Assembly (NCBI GenBank): GCA_016880695.1
Contig: JAEHCY010000276.1
Span: 1 to 7,565, forward strand
Length of the DNA: 7,565 nucleotides
From: Chromatiaceae bacterium
GTDB lineage: Bacteria; Pseudomonadota; Gammaproteobacteria; Chromatiales; Chromatiaceae
Direction: 5' to 3'
Shown: positions 1-5,486 of the stretch, piece after piece
Layout: every line of letters starts with the position of its first letter
How positions within the stretch are numbered: the stretch's first letter is position 1
Made by a program: the position numbers and the translations under genes
Notes under the pieces: model-generated
Databases searched by the model: none
Told to the model about the DNA's origin: nothing
What the model saw: only the letters and a program-made list of their open reading frames with translations

Positions 1-606
1 GATCTTGGCGCGCAGCCGGCTTATGTGGACGTCGATGACGTTGGTCTGGGGGTCGAAATGGTAGTCCCACACCCCTTCAAGCAACATCGTGCGGGTGACC
101 ACCTGTCCGGCGTGGCGCATCAGATACTCCAGCAGCCGAAATTCCCGTGGCTGCAGCGCAATGGGCTCCCCCGCGCGGGTCACCTCTCGCGCCAGAAGAT
201 CCATCTCCAGGTCCGCCACCCGCAGCCGGGTTTCCGGGGCGTCGCCCCCGCGCCGGCGCACCAGGGCCTCGACGCGGGCGTGCAGCTCGGAGAAGGCGAA
301 GGGCTTGACCAGGTAGTCGTCTCCCCCCGCGCGCAGCCCCTCCACCCGATCATCCACCTCGCCCAAGGCGCTCAGGATCAGCACCGGCGTGGTATTGCCC
401 GAAGCACGCAGGGTGCGCACGATGGCGAGCCCCTCGAGCTTGGGGAGCATGCGATCGATGATGAGGACGTCGTAACCCTCGCTGGCCGCGAGAAACAGCC
501 CTTCCCTGCCATCGGCAGCGTGATCCGCGACCATACCGACCTCGCGCAGGGCTTTAAGCAAAAAGGCGACGACCTGCTGGTCGTCCTCTATGAGCAGCAC
601 ACGCAT
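1..606 (-). CDS. OmpR/PhoB-family two-component response regulator (3' end missing)
   Basis: This is a DNA-binding response regulator: it is phosphorylated by a partner sensor kinase and then controls transcription. The 202 visible codons are open from ATG (604-606) to the left edge. The receiver domain spans about residues 1-115. It begins MRVLLIEDD, with acidic residues E7, D8 and D9, and has phosphoacceptor D51 in IIDRMLPKLEG, the switch Ser at S79 (LSALGEVDDR) and the conserved Lys K101 in the YLVKPF motif. A winged-helix output domain follows from about residue 125, including QPREFRLLEYL and the recognition-helix stretch NVIDVHISRLRAKI at the edge. About 20 residues are probably missing compared with the usual 220-230. 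The canonical N-terminus fixes the start, although no clear Shine-Dalgarno precedes it. It lies downstream of, and in the same direction as, the Do protease gene. Its cognate kinase would be expected just beyond position 1. The target genes and signal cannot be told from sequence. Confidence 0.93.
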   Translation of the reverse strand, partial: MRVLLIEDDQQVVAFLLKALREVGMVADHAADGREGLFLAASEGYDVLIIDRMLPKLEGLAIVRTLRASGNTTPVLILSALGEVDDRVEGLRAGGDDYLVKPFAFSELHARVEALVRRRGGDAPETRLRVADLEMDLLAREVTRAGEPIALQPREFRLLEYLMRHAGQVVTRTMLLEGVWDYHFDPQTNVIDVHISRLRAKI

Positions 607-657
607 GGAGGGGAACGGGGGGTGAGCGGCGGCTTTTTCGGGATCGACATTGGGGCC

Positions 658-666
658 AGTGTAACA
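658..666 (-). promoter_or_regulatory. Candidate extended -10 promoter for the response regulator
   Basis: Reading the minus strand, TGTTACACT fits the extended -10 pattern TG-N-TAnnnT. It sits about 50 bases upstream of the regulator ATG. The matching -35 position would fall inside the GC-rich hairpin arm and has no good consensus, as is tolerated in extended -10 promoters. If used, it would give the regulator its own transcript with a leader of about 45 bases. This is a motif match only. Confidence 0.25.
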
Positions 667-668
667 GC

Positions 669-707
669 CGGCCGCGCAGGCGTCCGATAGCGGTGCCTGC
701 GCGGCCG
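669..707 (-). terminator. Strong 13-bp hairpin between degP and the regulator gene (possible terminator or attenuator)
   Basis: Perfect 13-base inverted repeat arms lie at 669-681 (CGGCCGCGCAGGC) and 695-707, with a 13-base loop. The stem starts 24 bases after the protease stop codon in the direction of transcription. On the minus strand the stem is followed by GGCTGTTACAC, so there is no U-tract of a classical intrinsic terminator. It may act as a weak or Rho-assisted terminator, as a 3'-end stabiliser of the protease mRNA, or as a device lowering read-through into the regulator. The hairpin itself is certain from sequence; its function is inferred. Confidence 0.4.
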
Positions 708-730
708 TTGCTTGCCCTTCCCGGGCCTGA

Positions 731-2287
731 TCAGGTGGCGAAGCGCAGGGTGACGAAGCGCTTCTCGCCCTCCTTCTCCACCAGCAGGAGCACGGAGGAT
801 CGCTCTGCCTTGGCCGCCTCACGCACCCGGCTAACCAGGTCTTCGGGCGCGGTCACCGGATGCTGGCCAATCATGGAGATGACGCTCCCGGGCCGGATTC
901 CCGCCTTCTCCGCCGGGCTCCCGTCGGCCACCTTAGCCACCAGCACGCCCTTGGTCTGGGGATCGACCTTCAGCGCCTGGCGCGCGTCATCGGTCAGGGG
1001 CGCCAAATACAGACCCAGCTTCGCCTTGGGCTCCGCGACACCGTTGGGGCCATCGGTGGTCTCCGCCACCTTGTCGTCGTTGGGCAGGGCTGCGATCACC
1101 ACCGGGAGTGTCTGCATCGCCCCCTGGCGCATCACACCGACCATCACCTCGGTGCCGGCATGGGTGGCGGCGATGGTCTTGGGAAGCTGCTTGAGCTCGT
1201 CAATGTTCTGCCCGGCAGCACTCAGGATCACATCGCCCGGGAGCACACCGGCCTTCGCCGCAGGGCTTGCGGGTACCACGCTCGCCACCAAGGCGCCCTT
1301 GGTGTCCTTCAGCCCGAGGCCTTCGGCAATCTCCTCGGTCACCGGTTGGATCTGCACGCCCAGCCAGCCGCGCTCGATGTGGCCGTGGTCGCGCAGTTGC
1401 GCCACCACCGTCTTGGCGGTGGCGGCCGGTATAGCGAAGCCGATGCCGACACTGCCCCCGCTCGGGGAGAAGATGGCCGTGTTCACCCCGATGACCCGCC
1501 CACTGCCATCGAACAGGGGACCACCCGAGTTGCCACGGTTGATGGGTGCGTCCACCTGCAGGTAGTCGTCCACCGATCCGTCGTGGATGTCGCGGCCACG
1601 GGCCGAGACGATCCCCGCGGTCACCGAGCCGCCCAGACCGAAGGGATTGCCCACCGCCAGGACCCAATCCCCCACCCGCGTTGCCGCCGAGTCCCCAAAC
1701 TCCACGTAGGGCAGCGGCTTGCCCGCTTCGATCTTCAGCAGTGCCAGGTCGGTCTTCGAGTCGCGACCCTTCACGCTGGCGCGGTAACGGCTGCCGTCGT
1801 TGAGGAGCACGTTCACCTCATCGGCCCCCTGCACCACGTGGTTGTTGGTGACTACGTACCCATCGGCGGAGATGAGGAAACCAGATCCTACCCCCTGGAG
1901 GGTTTTCGGTCCGCCGTGGCCGTGACCCGGCATTGCCCGTTGGTTCTGAAAGCGCTTGAACAGCTCCCGCAGCGGGCTGCCTTCGGGGAGATCGGGCATC
2001 TGCAACTGGGGACCGTCCGCCTCCTCGCCGATCTGCCCACTCACCGCCACATTCACCACCGCCGGGGTGACGCGCTCGGCAACGTCGGCAAAGCTGGCCG
2101 GGCCCGCGGCGCTTGCCGTCGCCGCCGTGGGCACGGCGGGGGTGACAGCGCTCGCACTCGCCAGATGGGCACCCGCCAAGGCCAGCGCCACGGCACCCGC
2201 CACGGCGCTGCGCACCCAGAGCTTGCGCTTACCGGCAGGGCTCTGGGGGCTCGTCTTGGGCATAGAATCATATGAATTCATGGTCAT
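731..2287 (-). CDS. degP: Do/HtrA-family periplasmic serine endoprotease (DegP/DegQ/MucD-like)
   Basis: This is a periplasmic trypsin-like protease and chaperone that degrades or refolds misfolded envelope proteins. The 518-residue product has a positively charged N-region (KRK near residues 20-22) and a hydrophobic segment (about 26-47, ending in a small-residue ASASA stretch) that form a signal sequence. The protease domain covers about 65-300. The catalytic triad is complete: H150 in TNNHVV, D180 in SKTDLALL, and S254 in RGNSGGPL. A His/Gly-rich loop, MPGHGHGG, lies at 119-126. Two PDZ domains follow: PDZ1 at about 305-395 (GWLGVQIQPV, KAGVLPGDVI) and PDZ2 at about 420-510 (LGLYLAPL, KAGIRPGSVI). 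Length is slightly above the usual 450-500 residues. The start at 2287 is supported by GGAGGAAGT just upstream; in-frame ATGs at codons 3 and 9 are less well placed. The paralogue names DegP, DegQ and MucD cannot be separated by sequence reading alone. It is transcribed toward the response regulator, which suggests a stress-response unit. Confidence 0.96.
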   Translation of the reverse strand: MTMNSYDSMPKTSPQSPAGKRKLWVRSAVAGAVALALAGAHLASASAVTPAVPTAATASAAGPASFADVAERVTPAVVNVAVSGQIGEEADGPQLQMPDLPEGSPLRELFKRFQNQRAMPGHGHGGPKTLQGVGSGFLISADGYVVTNNHVVQGADEVNVLLNDGSRYRASVKGRDSKTDLALLKIEAGKPLPYVEFGDSAATRVGDWVLAVGNPFGLGGSVTAGIVSARGRDIHDGSVDDYLQVDAPINRGNSGGPLFDGSGRVIGVNTAIFSPSGGSVGIGFAIPAATAKTVVAQLRDHGHIERGWLGVQIQPVTEEIAEGLGLKDTKGALVASVVPASPAAKAGVLPGDVILSAAGQNIDELKQLPKTIAATHAGTEVMVGVMRQGAMQTLPVVIAALPNDDKVAETTDGPNGVAEPKAKLGLYLAPLTDDARQALKVDPQTKGVLVAKVADGSPAEKAGIRPGSVISMIGQHPVTAPEDLVSRVREAAKAERSSVLLLVEKEGEKRFVTLRFAT

Positions 2288-2293
2288 GGATCT

Positions 2294-2302
2294 ACTTCCT
2301 CC
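2294..2302 (-). promoter_or_regulatory. Ribosome-binding site of degP
   Basis: On the minus strand GGAGGAAGT lies 6 bases before the ATG at 2287 (10 bases from the GGAGG core). It selects the first of three nearby in-frame ATG codons (2287, 2281 and 2263) as the likely start. Confidence 0.75.
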
Positions 2303-2322
2303 AGTTTTATCAGGGTTAGGTT

Positions 2323-2377
2323 GAGCCCGATGCCCCCCTGCGGGCGGAGCAACCCTAATGCGGTCGGCATCGGACTC
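2323..2377 (-). promoter_or_regulatory. 12-bp hairpin in the degP 5' leader
   Basis: Minus-strand RNA would contain GAGUCCGAUGCC (2377 to 2366) pairing with GGCAUCGGGCUC (2334 to 2323). That is 12 consecutive pairs, one of them U·G, around a 31-base loop. On the plus-strand RNA the same position is a C·A mismatch, so the stem is better suited to the degP transcript. It ends about 20 bases before the Shine-Dalgarno and has no following U-run, so it does not look like an intrinsic terminator. A second, mutually exclusive pairing is possible, AGGGTT/AACCCT (2312-2317 with 2351-2356) enclosing GCCCG/CGGGC (2325-2329 with 2341-2345). A role in mRNA stability or translation control is inferred. Confidence 0.4.
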
Positions 2378-2389
2378 TTGACGGGTACA

Positions 2390-2395
2390 GTTATA
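2390..2395 (-). promoter_or_regulatory. Candidate -10 element for degP
   Basis: Minus-strand TATAAC matches the sigma-70 -10 consensus at five of six positions. No good -35 hexamer lies 16-18 bases upstream. A start around 2383 would give a leader of about 95 bases that contains the 12-bp hairpin. No convincing sigma-E type pair was found at correct spacing, although many degP genes depend on such a factor. Confidence 0.22.
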
Positions 2396-2422
2396 GGGGT
2401 GAGCGACTTACGCCACCGTTTC

Positions 2423-2428
2423 AGGAGG
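2423..2428 (+). promoter_or_regulatory. AGGAGG ribosome-binding-like site ahead of a possible TTG start
   Basis: A full-consensus AGGAGG lies 8 bases before TTG at 2437. This is the best Shine-Dalgarno match in the intergenic region, yet no annotated-type gene follows. It is the main reason to consider the small ORF at 2437-2580. A chance match is possible. Confidence 0.3.
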
Positions 2429-2436
2429 ATTAACAA

Positions 2437-2580
2437 TTGGTAAGCTGGCGGGACCTGTGGGCGTTATGCCGTTTGCAGGTGAAACTTCGATTTGCGCGGG
2501 TGGGCAGCGAGCCGGTCGGACTGAATACCAACCCACGGAACCGAAATACCGATGTGCATTTGGCATCCCAACCGCGCTGA
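2437..2580 (+). CDS. Possible small ORF, 47 residues, function unknown
   Basis: From a TTG start 8 bases after AGGAGG, the frame stays open for 47 codons to TGA at 2578-2580. The product would start MVSWRDLWALCRLQ and continue as a basic, Arg- and Asn-rich peptide (for example NTNPRNRNTDVH), with one Trp-rich amphipathic N-terminal stretch. No family is recognised, and there is no signal peptide or membrane segment. It lies in the lower-GC island and is followed by about 200 non-coding bases before the permease gene. It could be a real small protein, a relic of a degraded gene or mobile element, or a chance reading frame. Support comes only from the ribosome-binding site and frame length. Confidence 0.22.
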   Translation: MVSWRDLWALCRLQVKLRFARVGSEPVGLNTNPRNRNTDVHLASQPR

Positions 2581-2641
2581 CGGCGAAGGTGCCGAAAGAT
2601 CCCTCCCTCACAAAGAAGCAGTGCGGACGGCATTTCCAGCA

Positions 2642-2737
2642 AGCGAAAGATAGCCGCTGAATTTGACTGGTCTCAGGATTTCCCAGAAACTTCCCGCTGG
2701 TCTCGCGCCTGAAGAGCAGTGGTTCAGCGGCTTCGCT
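2642..2737. repeat. Imperfect palindromic element upstream of the efflux operon
   Basis: A perfect 10-base inverted repeat, AGCCGCTGAA (2652-2661) and TTCAGCGGCT (2723-2732), bounds a nested series of shorter complementary blocks. These are ACTG (2666-2669) with CAGT (2717-2720), TCAGG (2673-2677) with CCTGA (2708-2712), and CCAG (2683-2686) with CTGG (2697-2700). Outside the main arms AGCGA (2642-2646) pairs with TCGCT (2733-2737) across a 5-base bulge. The whole 96 bases can fold as one long interrupted hairpin. It lies 46 bases before the permease start, so it could be a leader structure, a small-RNA gene, or a palindromic mobile repeat. Which of these applies is unknown. Confidence 0.45.
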
Positions 2738-2783
2738 CAAAGCGCTTCGCTTCGGAAACATCAACAGTACAAGGACTCTATCG

Positions 2784-3911
2784 ATGAATGCACCCGAGCC
2801 CGATCGCGCCCTGGAAAAGCGACTCTCCAACCGCCTGCTGGACGTGCTCATCCGAGCCGGTTTGGTCCTCGCCCTGGCGATGCTCTGCTACAAAATCTTT
2901 GCCCCCTTTCTGACCCTGATGGTGTGGGCACTGATCCTCTCGGTCACCCTCTATCCGCTCCATCAAATCTTGGCCACCCGGTTCGGGGGGAAGCAGGGGC
3001 TCGCGGCCACCCTGGTGGTGATGGTCGGCATCTTGCTGATCGTGGTACCCACCGCGATCGTGATCAACTCGCTGAGCGATTCCGTCCAGAACCTGATCAA
3101 CAATGCGCAGAACGATACGCTGCACATCCCCGCACCTCCCCCGGGTGTGGCGGAGTGGCCGATCGTCGGCAAGAAGGTTTCCGCCTTCTGGACCCAGGCA
3201 CACTCCGATTTTCCGGCACTGGTGAAGACGATGCAGCCCAAGATCGGCGAGCTGGCGACCCAAGCCTTGAGCATGGTCGCCAGCGCGGGGGGGGCCATGC
3301 TGCTGTTTTTGGTCTCATTCATCATTGCTGGGATCATCATGGCCTTCGGCGAGTCGGGCGCTAAGGCGGCCGAGGCGATCTTCCAGCGCATTGGCGGCAT
3401 CGAGCGCGGGAGCGAATTTGCCGTACTCTCCACCGCCACCATTCGCGCCGTCGCCTCGGGCGTCATCGGGATCGCCTTCATCCAGGCCATCCTCGTGGGG
3501 CTGGCGCTGATCATTGCCGGTATCCCCTGGGCCGGGGTGCTATCGCTCCTGGTGATGGTGCTCGGAATCGCCCAGATTCCGGCGCTGCTGGTTACCTTGC
3601 CCGCCATCGGTTACCTCTTCTCCAGCGGGGACTACAGCACCGCGGCGGCTATCGGTTATAGCGCGGTGTTATTCGTCTCTGGCATGGCCGACAACGTCCT
3701 AAAACCGCTCCTGCTCGGTCGCGGGGTCGATGCTCCCATGCCGGTGATCCTGCTCGGGGCGCTCGGCGGCATGGCCACCTCCGGCGTCCTGGGAATGTTC
3801 GTTGGGGCCACCTTACTGGCGGTGGGCTACCAGATCTTCATGGGCTGGGTGGCCAATAATCCGGACACCCCGCAACAACCGGCGGTGAAAGACTCGCAAA
3901 CCCCCGCCTGA
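2784..3911 (+). CDS. AI-2E/PerM-family inner-membrane permease
   Basis: This 375-residue polytopic membrane protein belongs to the AI-2E transporter (PerM/YdiK/TqsA-like) family, whose members are proposed exporters; substrates differ and most are unknown. Hydrophobic segments lie at about 23-40, 42-62, 72-98, 165-187, 222-247, 250-278, 285-302 and 318-350. Between the third and fourth sits the soluble region typical of the family (about 99-160). The C-terminal signature DNVLKPLLLGRGV (303-315), followed by the Gly-rich LLGALGGMATSGVLGMFVG stretch (323-341), is diagnostic. Length matches the family. AAGGA lies 8 bases before the ATG and supports the start. It is the first gene of a compact four-gene operon, with the outer-membrane lipoprotein gene starting 12 bases after its stop. 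A run of eight G residues lies inside the gene at 3287-3294. The family call is firm; a quorum-sensing role should not be assumed. Confidence 0.92.
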   Translation: MNAPEPDRALEKRLSNRLLDVLIRAGLVLALAMLCYKIFAPFLTLMVWALILSVTLYPLHQILATRFGGKQGLAATLVVMVGILLIVVPTAIVINSLSDSVQNLINNAQNDTLHIPAPPPGVAEWPIVGKKVSAFWTQAHSDFPALVKTMQPKIGELATQALSMVASAGGAMLLFLVSFIIAGIIMAFGESGAKAAEAIFQRIGGIERGSEFAVLSTATIRAVASGVIGIAFIQAILVGLALIIAGIPWAGVLSLLVMVLGIAQIPALLVTLPAIGYLFSSGDYSTAAAIGYSAVLFVSGMADNVLKPLLLGRGVDAPMPVILLGALGGMATSGVLGMFVGATLLAVGYQIFMGWVANNPDTPQQPAVKDSQTPA

Positions 3912-3923
3912 GGGGAGCGCCGC

Positions 3924-5486
3924 ATGCGGGTGGATCGACTGGGCAGGGGGGGCGTTGCCCTGGCCCAAACCTTGCTGCTTAGCGCCTGCACCCTGGTGGG
4001 ACCTGACTTCCAGCGACCCGAGGTACCCTGGCTCGCGGATTGGACAGGAGGCTCCCTCAAGGCGCTGGCAGCGGAGGAGCGGGGTAAGACGAGAGCGCAG
4101 ACCGAGATCTGGTGGCGCAACTTCAATGATCCGGTGCTCGACCGCCTGGTCGAAGAGGCGCAGCGGCGCAATCCCAACGTGCGCACCGCCGGCATGCGCA
4201 TTCTGGAATCCCTCGCCCAGCTTGGGATCGCGGAAAGCCTGCTCTACCCCCAGTTGCAGCAGCTAACCGGCGAGGCCCTTCGGCTGGGGCAGAAAACGGA
4301 GGGTGTGCCGGACACCACCTTTACCCGCTATAGAGCGGGGCTCGGGATCGGCTGGGAGCTCGACTTCTGGGGCAAATTCCGCCGCGGCATCGAGGCGGCG
4401 GATGCCAGCTATTTCGCCAGCGTTGCCCAGTACGATGATGTGCAGGTGCTGGTCGCCGCCCAAACGGCGAGCCTCTATTGCACCATCCGCACCATCGAAG
4501 CGCGGTTGCAGATCGCCCATGAAAACGCCGCGCTGCAAAAGCGCAGCCTGGAGATCACCGAGCGGCTCTTCAAGAGCGGCAATGACTCCGAGCTCGACGT
4601 ACAGCAGGCCAAGTCCCAGTATCTGAGCACCCTCGCGACCATTCCCCAACTGGAGAGCAATCTGCGCCAGGTCCAGAATGCCTTGAACGTACTGCTGGCC
4701 AGACCTCCGGGACCGCTGCCCGAAATGGCCGCCGGCAAAGACAAGATTCCCCAGGCCGAGCTCGGCGTCATCGCCGACATACCCGCCGAACTGCTGCGCC
4801 GGCGCCCGGATATCAGGGCCGCGGAGATGCGATTGGCGGCTCAGTCCGCCCTGATCGGGGTGAGCGAGGCGGAGCTCTATCCCTCCATCTCATTGCGGGG
4901 CTCGGTGGGGCTGACGGCAACCTCCCTGACACCGTCGAGCAAGACGCTGGACTGGGCCGTGGGGCCCAGTCTCGTTTGGAACCTGCTCGACTATGGTCGG
5001 CTCACCAACCAGGTCTTGGTGCAGGATGCCCGGTTCCAGCAGCTCTACGAACAGTATCAGGAGGAGATCCTGCAGGCGGCCCGTGAGGTCGATGACGCCG
5101 CCGTGGCATTCGCCAAGAGCCGCGAGCAGGTCGCGCTGCTGGCGCAAACCGTGCAGGCGGCGCGGCGCTCCCTCACGATTGCCACCCTGCAGTATCGAGA
5201 GGGGTTGACCGACTTCGAGCGGGTGCTCGACTCTCAGCGCACCCTGTTCAGCCAGCAGGAGCGTCTGGTCAACAATCGTGGCGATGTCGCCCAGAACCTG
5301 GTCGCCCTCTACAAGGCGATGGGTGGGGGCTGGGAGCAGGGACGTAGTCGTCCGCTACTGGACGATGCCACCCGCGAGACCCTGGGCGAACGCACTGCCT
5401 GGAAGGAAATGCTCAACACCCCCCTGCCCCCTACTGGAGCCGATCCACAATTGAAACCGGCCGCAACGGGAACGCCATCGCCATGA
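3924..5486 (+). CDS. NodT-type outer-membrane efflux lipoprotein (TolC-like channel)
   Basis: This is the outer-membrane channel of a tripartite exporter, a trimeric beta-barrel plus alpha-helical tunnel anchored by lipid. The 520-residue product has a lipoprotein signal with lipobox LSAC, making Cys22 the predicted lipidated residue, followed by the family's usual LVGPDFQRPEVP. Family hallmarks include WWRNFNDPVLDRLVEEA (63-79), WELDFWGKFRRGIEAA (144-159), IPAELLRRRPDIRAAE (286-301), LYPSISLRGSVGL (318-330), YREGLTDFERVLDSQRTLF (424-442) and ALYKAMGGGW (461-470). It contains two copies of the OEP helical repeat, as in OprM/CusC/NodT proteins. The C-terminal tail of about 50 residues is Pro-rich. 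GAGGGGAG precedes the start. The stop overlaps the start of the adaptor gene as ATGA, implying translational coupling. A run of seven G residues lies in the signal-peptide codons (3946-3952). The substrate is unknown. Confidence 0.95.
   Translation: MRVDRLGRGGVALAQTLLLSACTLVGPDFQRPEVPWLADWTGGSLKALAAEERGKTRAQTEIWWRNFNDPVLDRLVEEAQRRNPNVRTAGMRILESLAQLGIAESLLYPQLQQLTGEALRLGQKTEGVPDTTFTRYRAGLGIGWELDFWGKFRRGIEAADASYFASVAQYDDVQVLVAAQTASLYCTIRTIEARLQIAHENAALQKRSLEITERLFKSGNDSELDVQQAKSQYLSTLATIPQLESNLRQVQNALNVLLARPPGPLPEMAAGKDKIPQAELGVIADIPAELLRRRPDIRAAEMRLAAQSALIGVSEAELYPSISLRGSVGLTATSLTPSSKTLDWAVGPSLVWNLLDYGRLTNQVLVQDARFQQLYEQYQEEILQAAREVDDAAVAFAKSREQVALLAQTVQAARRSLTIATLQYREGLTDFERVLDSQRTLFSQQERLVNNRGDVAQNLVALYKAMGGGWEQGRSRPLLDDATRETLGERTAWKEMLNTPLPPTGADPQLKPAATGTPSP

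Larger units (their letters stand above)
2288..2783. other. Divergent intergenic region between degP and the efflux operon, lower GC
   Basis: These 496 bases separate two divergent transcription units. The half nearest degP is GC-rich and holds a hairpin leader. The half from about 2430 to 2783 is visibly poorer in GC than the coding regions on either side and carries no recognisable conserved gene. It holds one possible small ORF behind an AGGAGG site (2437-2580), a long imperfect palindrome (2642-2737), and short direct repeats: CTGGTCTC at 2667-2674 and 2697-2704, and GCTTCGCT at 2730-2737 and 2744-2751. The composition change suggests inserted or non-coding regulatory DNA, but no transposase or target-site duplication is visible. 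Confidence 0.6.

Noticed and set aside
607..653. Out-of-frame upstream ATG forming a 20-codon leader peptide that overlaps the regulator start
   Set aside because: It has no ribosome-binding site and the peptide is Pro-rich with no attenuator features, so chance is more likely.
25..690. 221-codon plus-strand frame opposite the response regulator
   Set aside because: The minus strand encodes an unmistakable receiver and winged-helix protein over the same bases.
860..2275. Long plus-strand frame (471 codons) opposite degP
   Set aside because: It is the antisense shadow of a high-GC gene with a complete catalytic triad; its product is His/Arg-rich and low in family-like features.
2378..2396. 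TTGACG followed by TTATAG as a plus-strand promoter
   Set aside because: The two hexamers are only 7 bases apart, far too close for a sigma-70 promoter.
2368..2396. Sigma-E-like promoter (AACT...TCCGA) for degP
   Set aside because: The spacing between the two elements is about 13-14 bases rather than about 16, and both elements match poorly.
2457..2660. 67-codon plus-strand ATG frame in the intergenic region
   Set aside because: No Shine-Dalgarno precedes its ATG and the product resembles no family. The TTG frame at 2437 has much better start support.
2663..2691. TTGACT plus GAAACT as a promoter of the permease operon
   Set aside because: The -35-like hexamer is good but the -10 at 17-base spacing matches only three of six positions, so it is not called.
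2408..2851. 147-codon minus-strand frame crossing the divergent intergenic region
   Set aside because: It overlaps the start and ribosome-binding site of the well-supported permease gene, has no ribosome-binding site of its own, and shows no recognisable domain.
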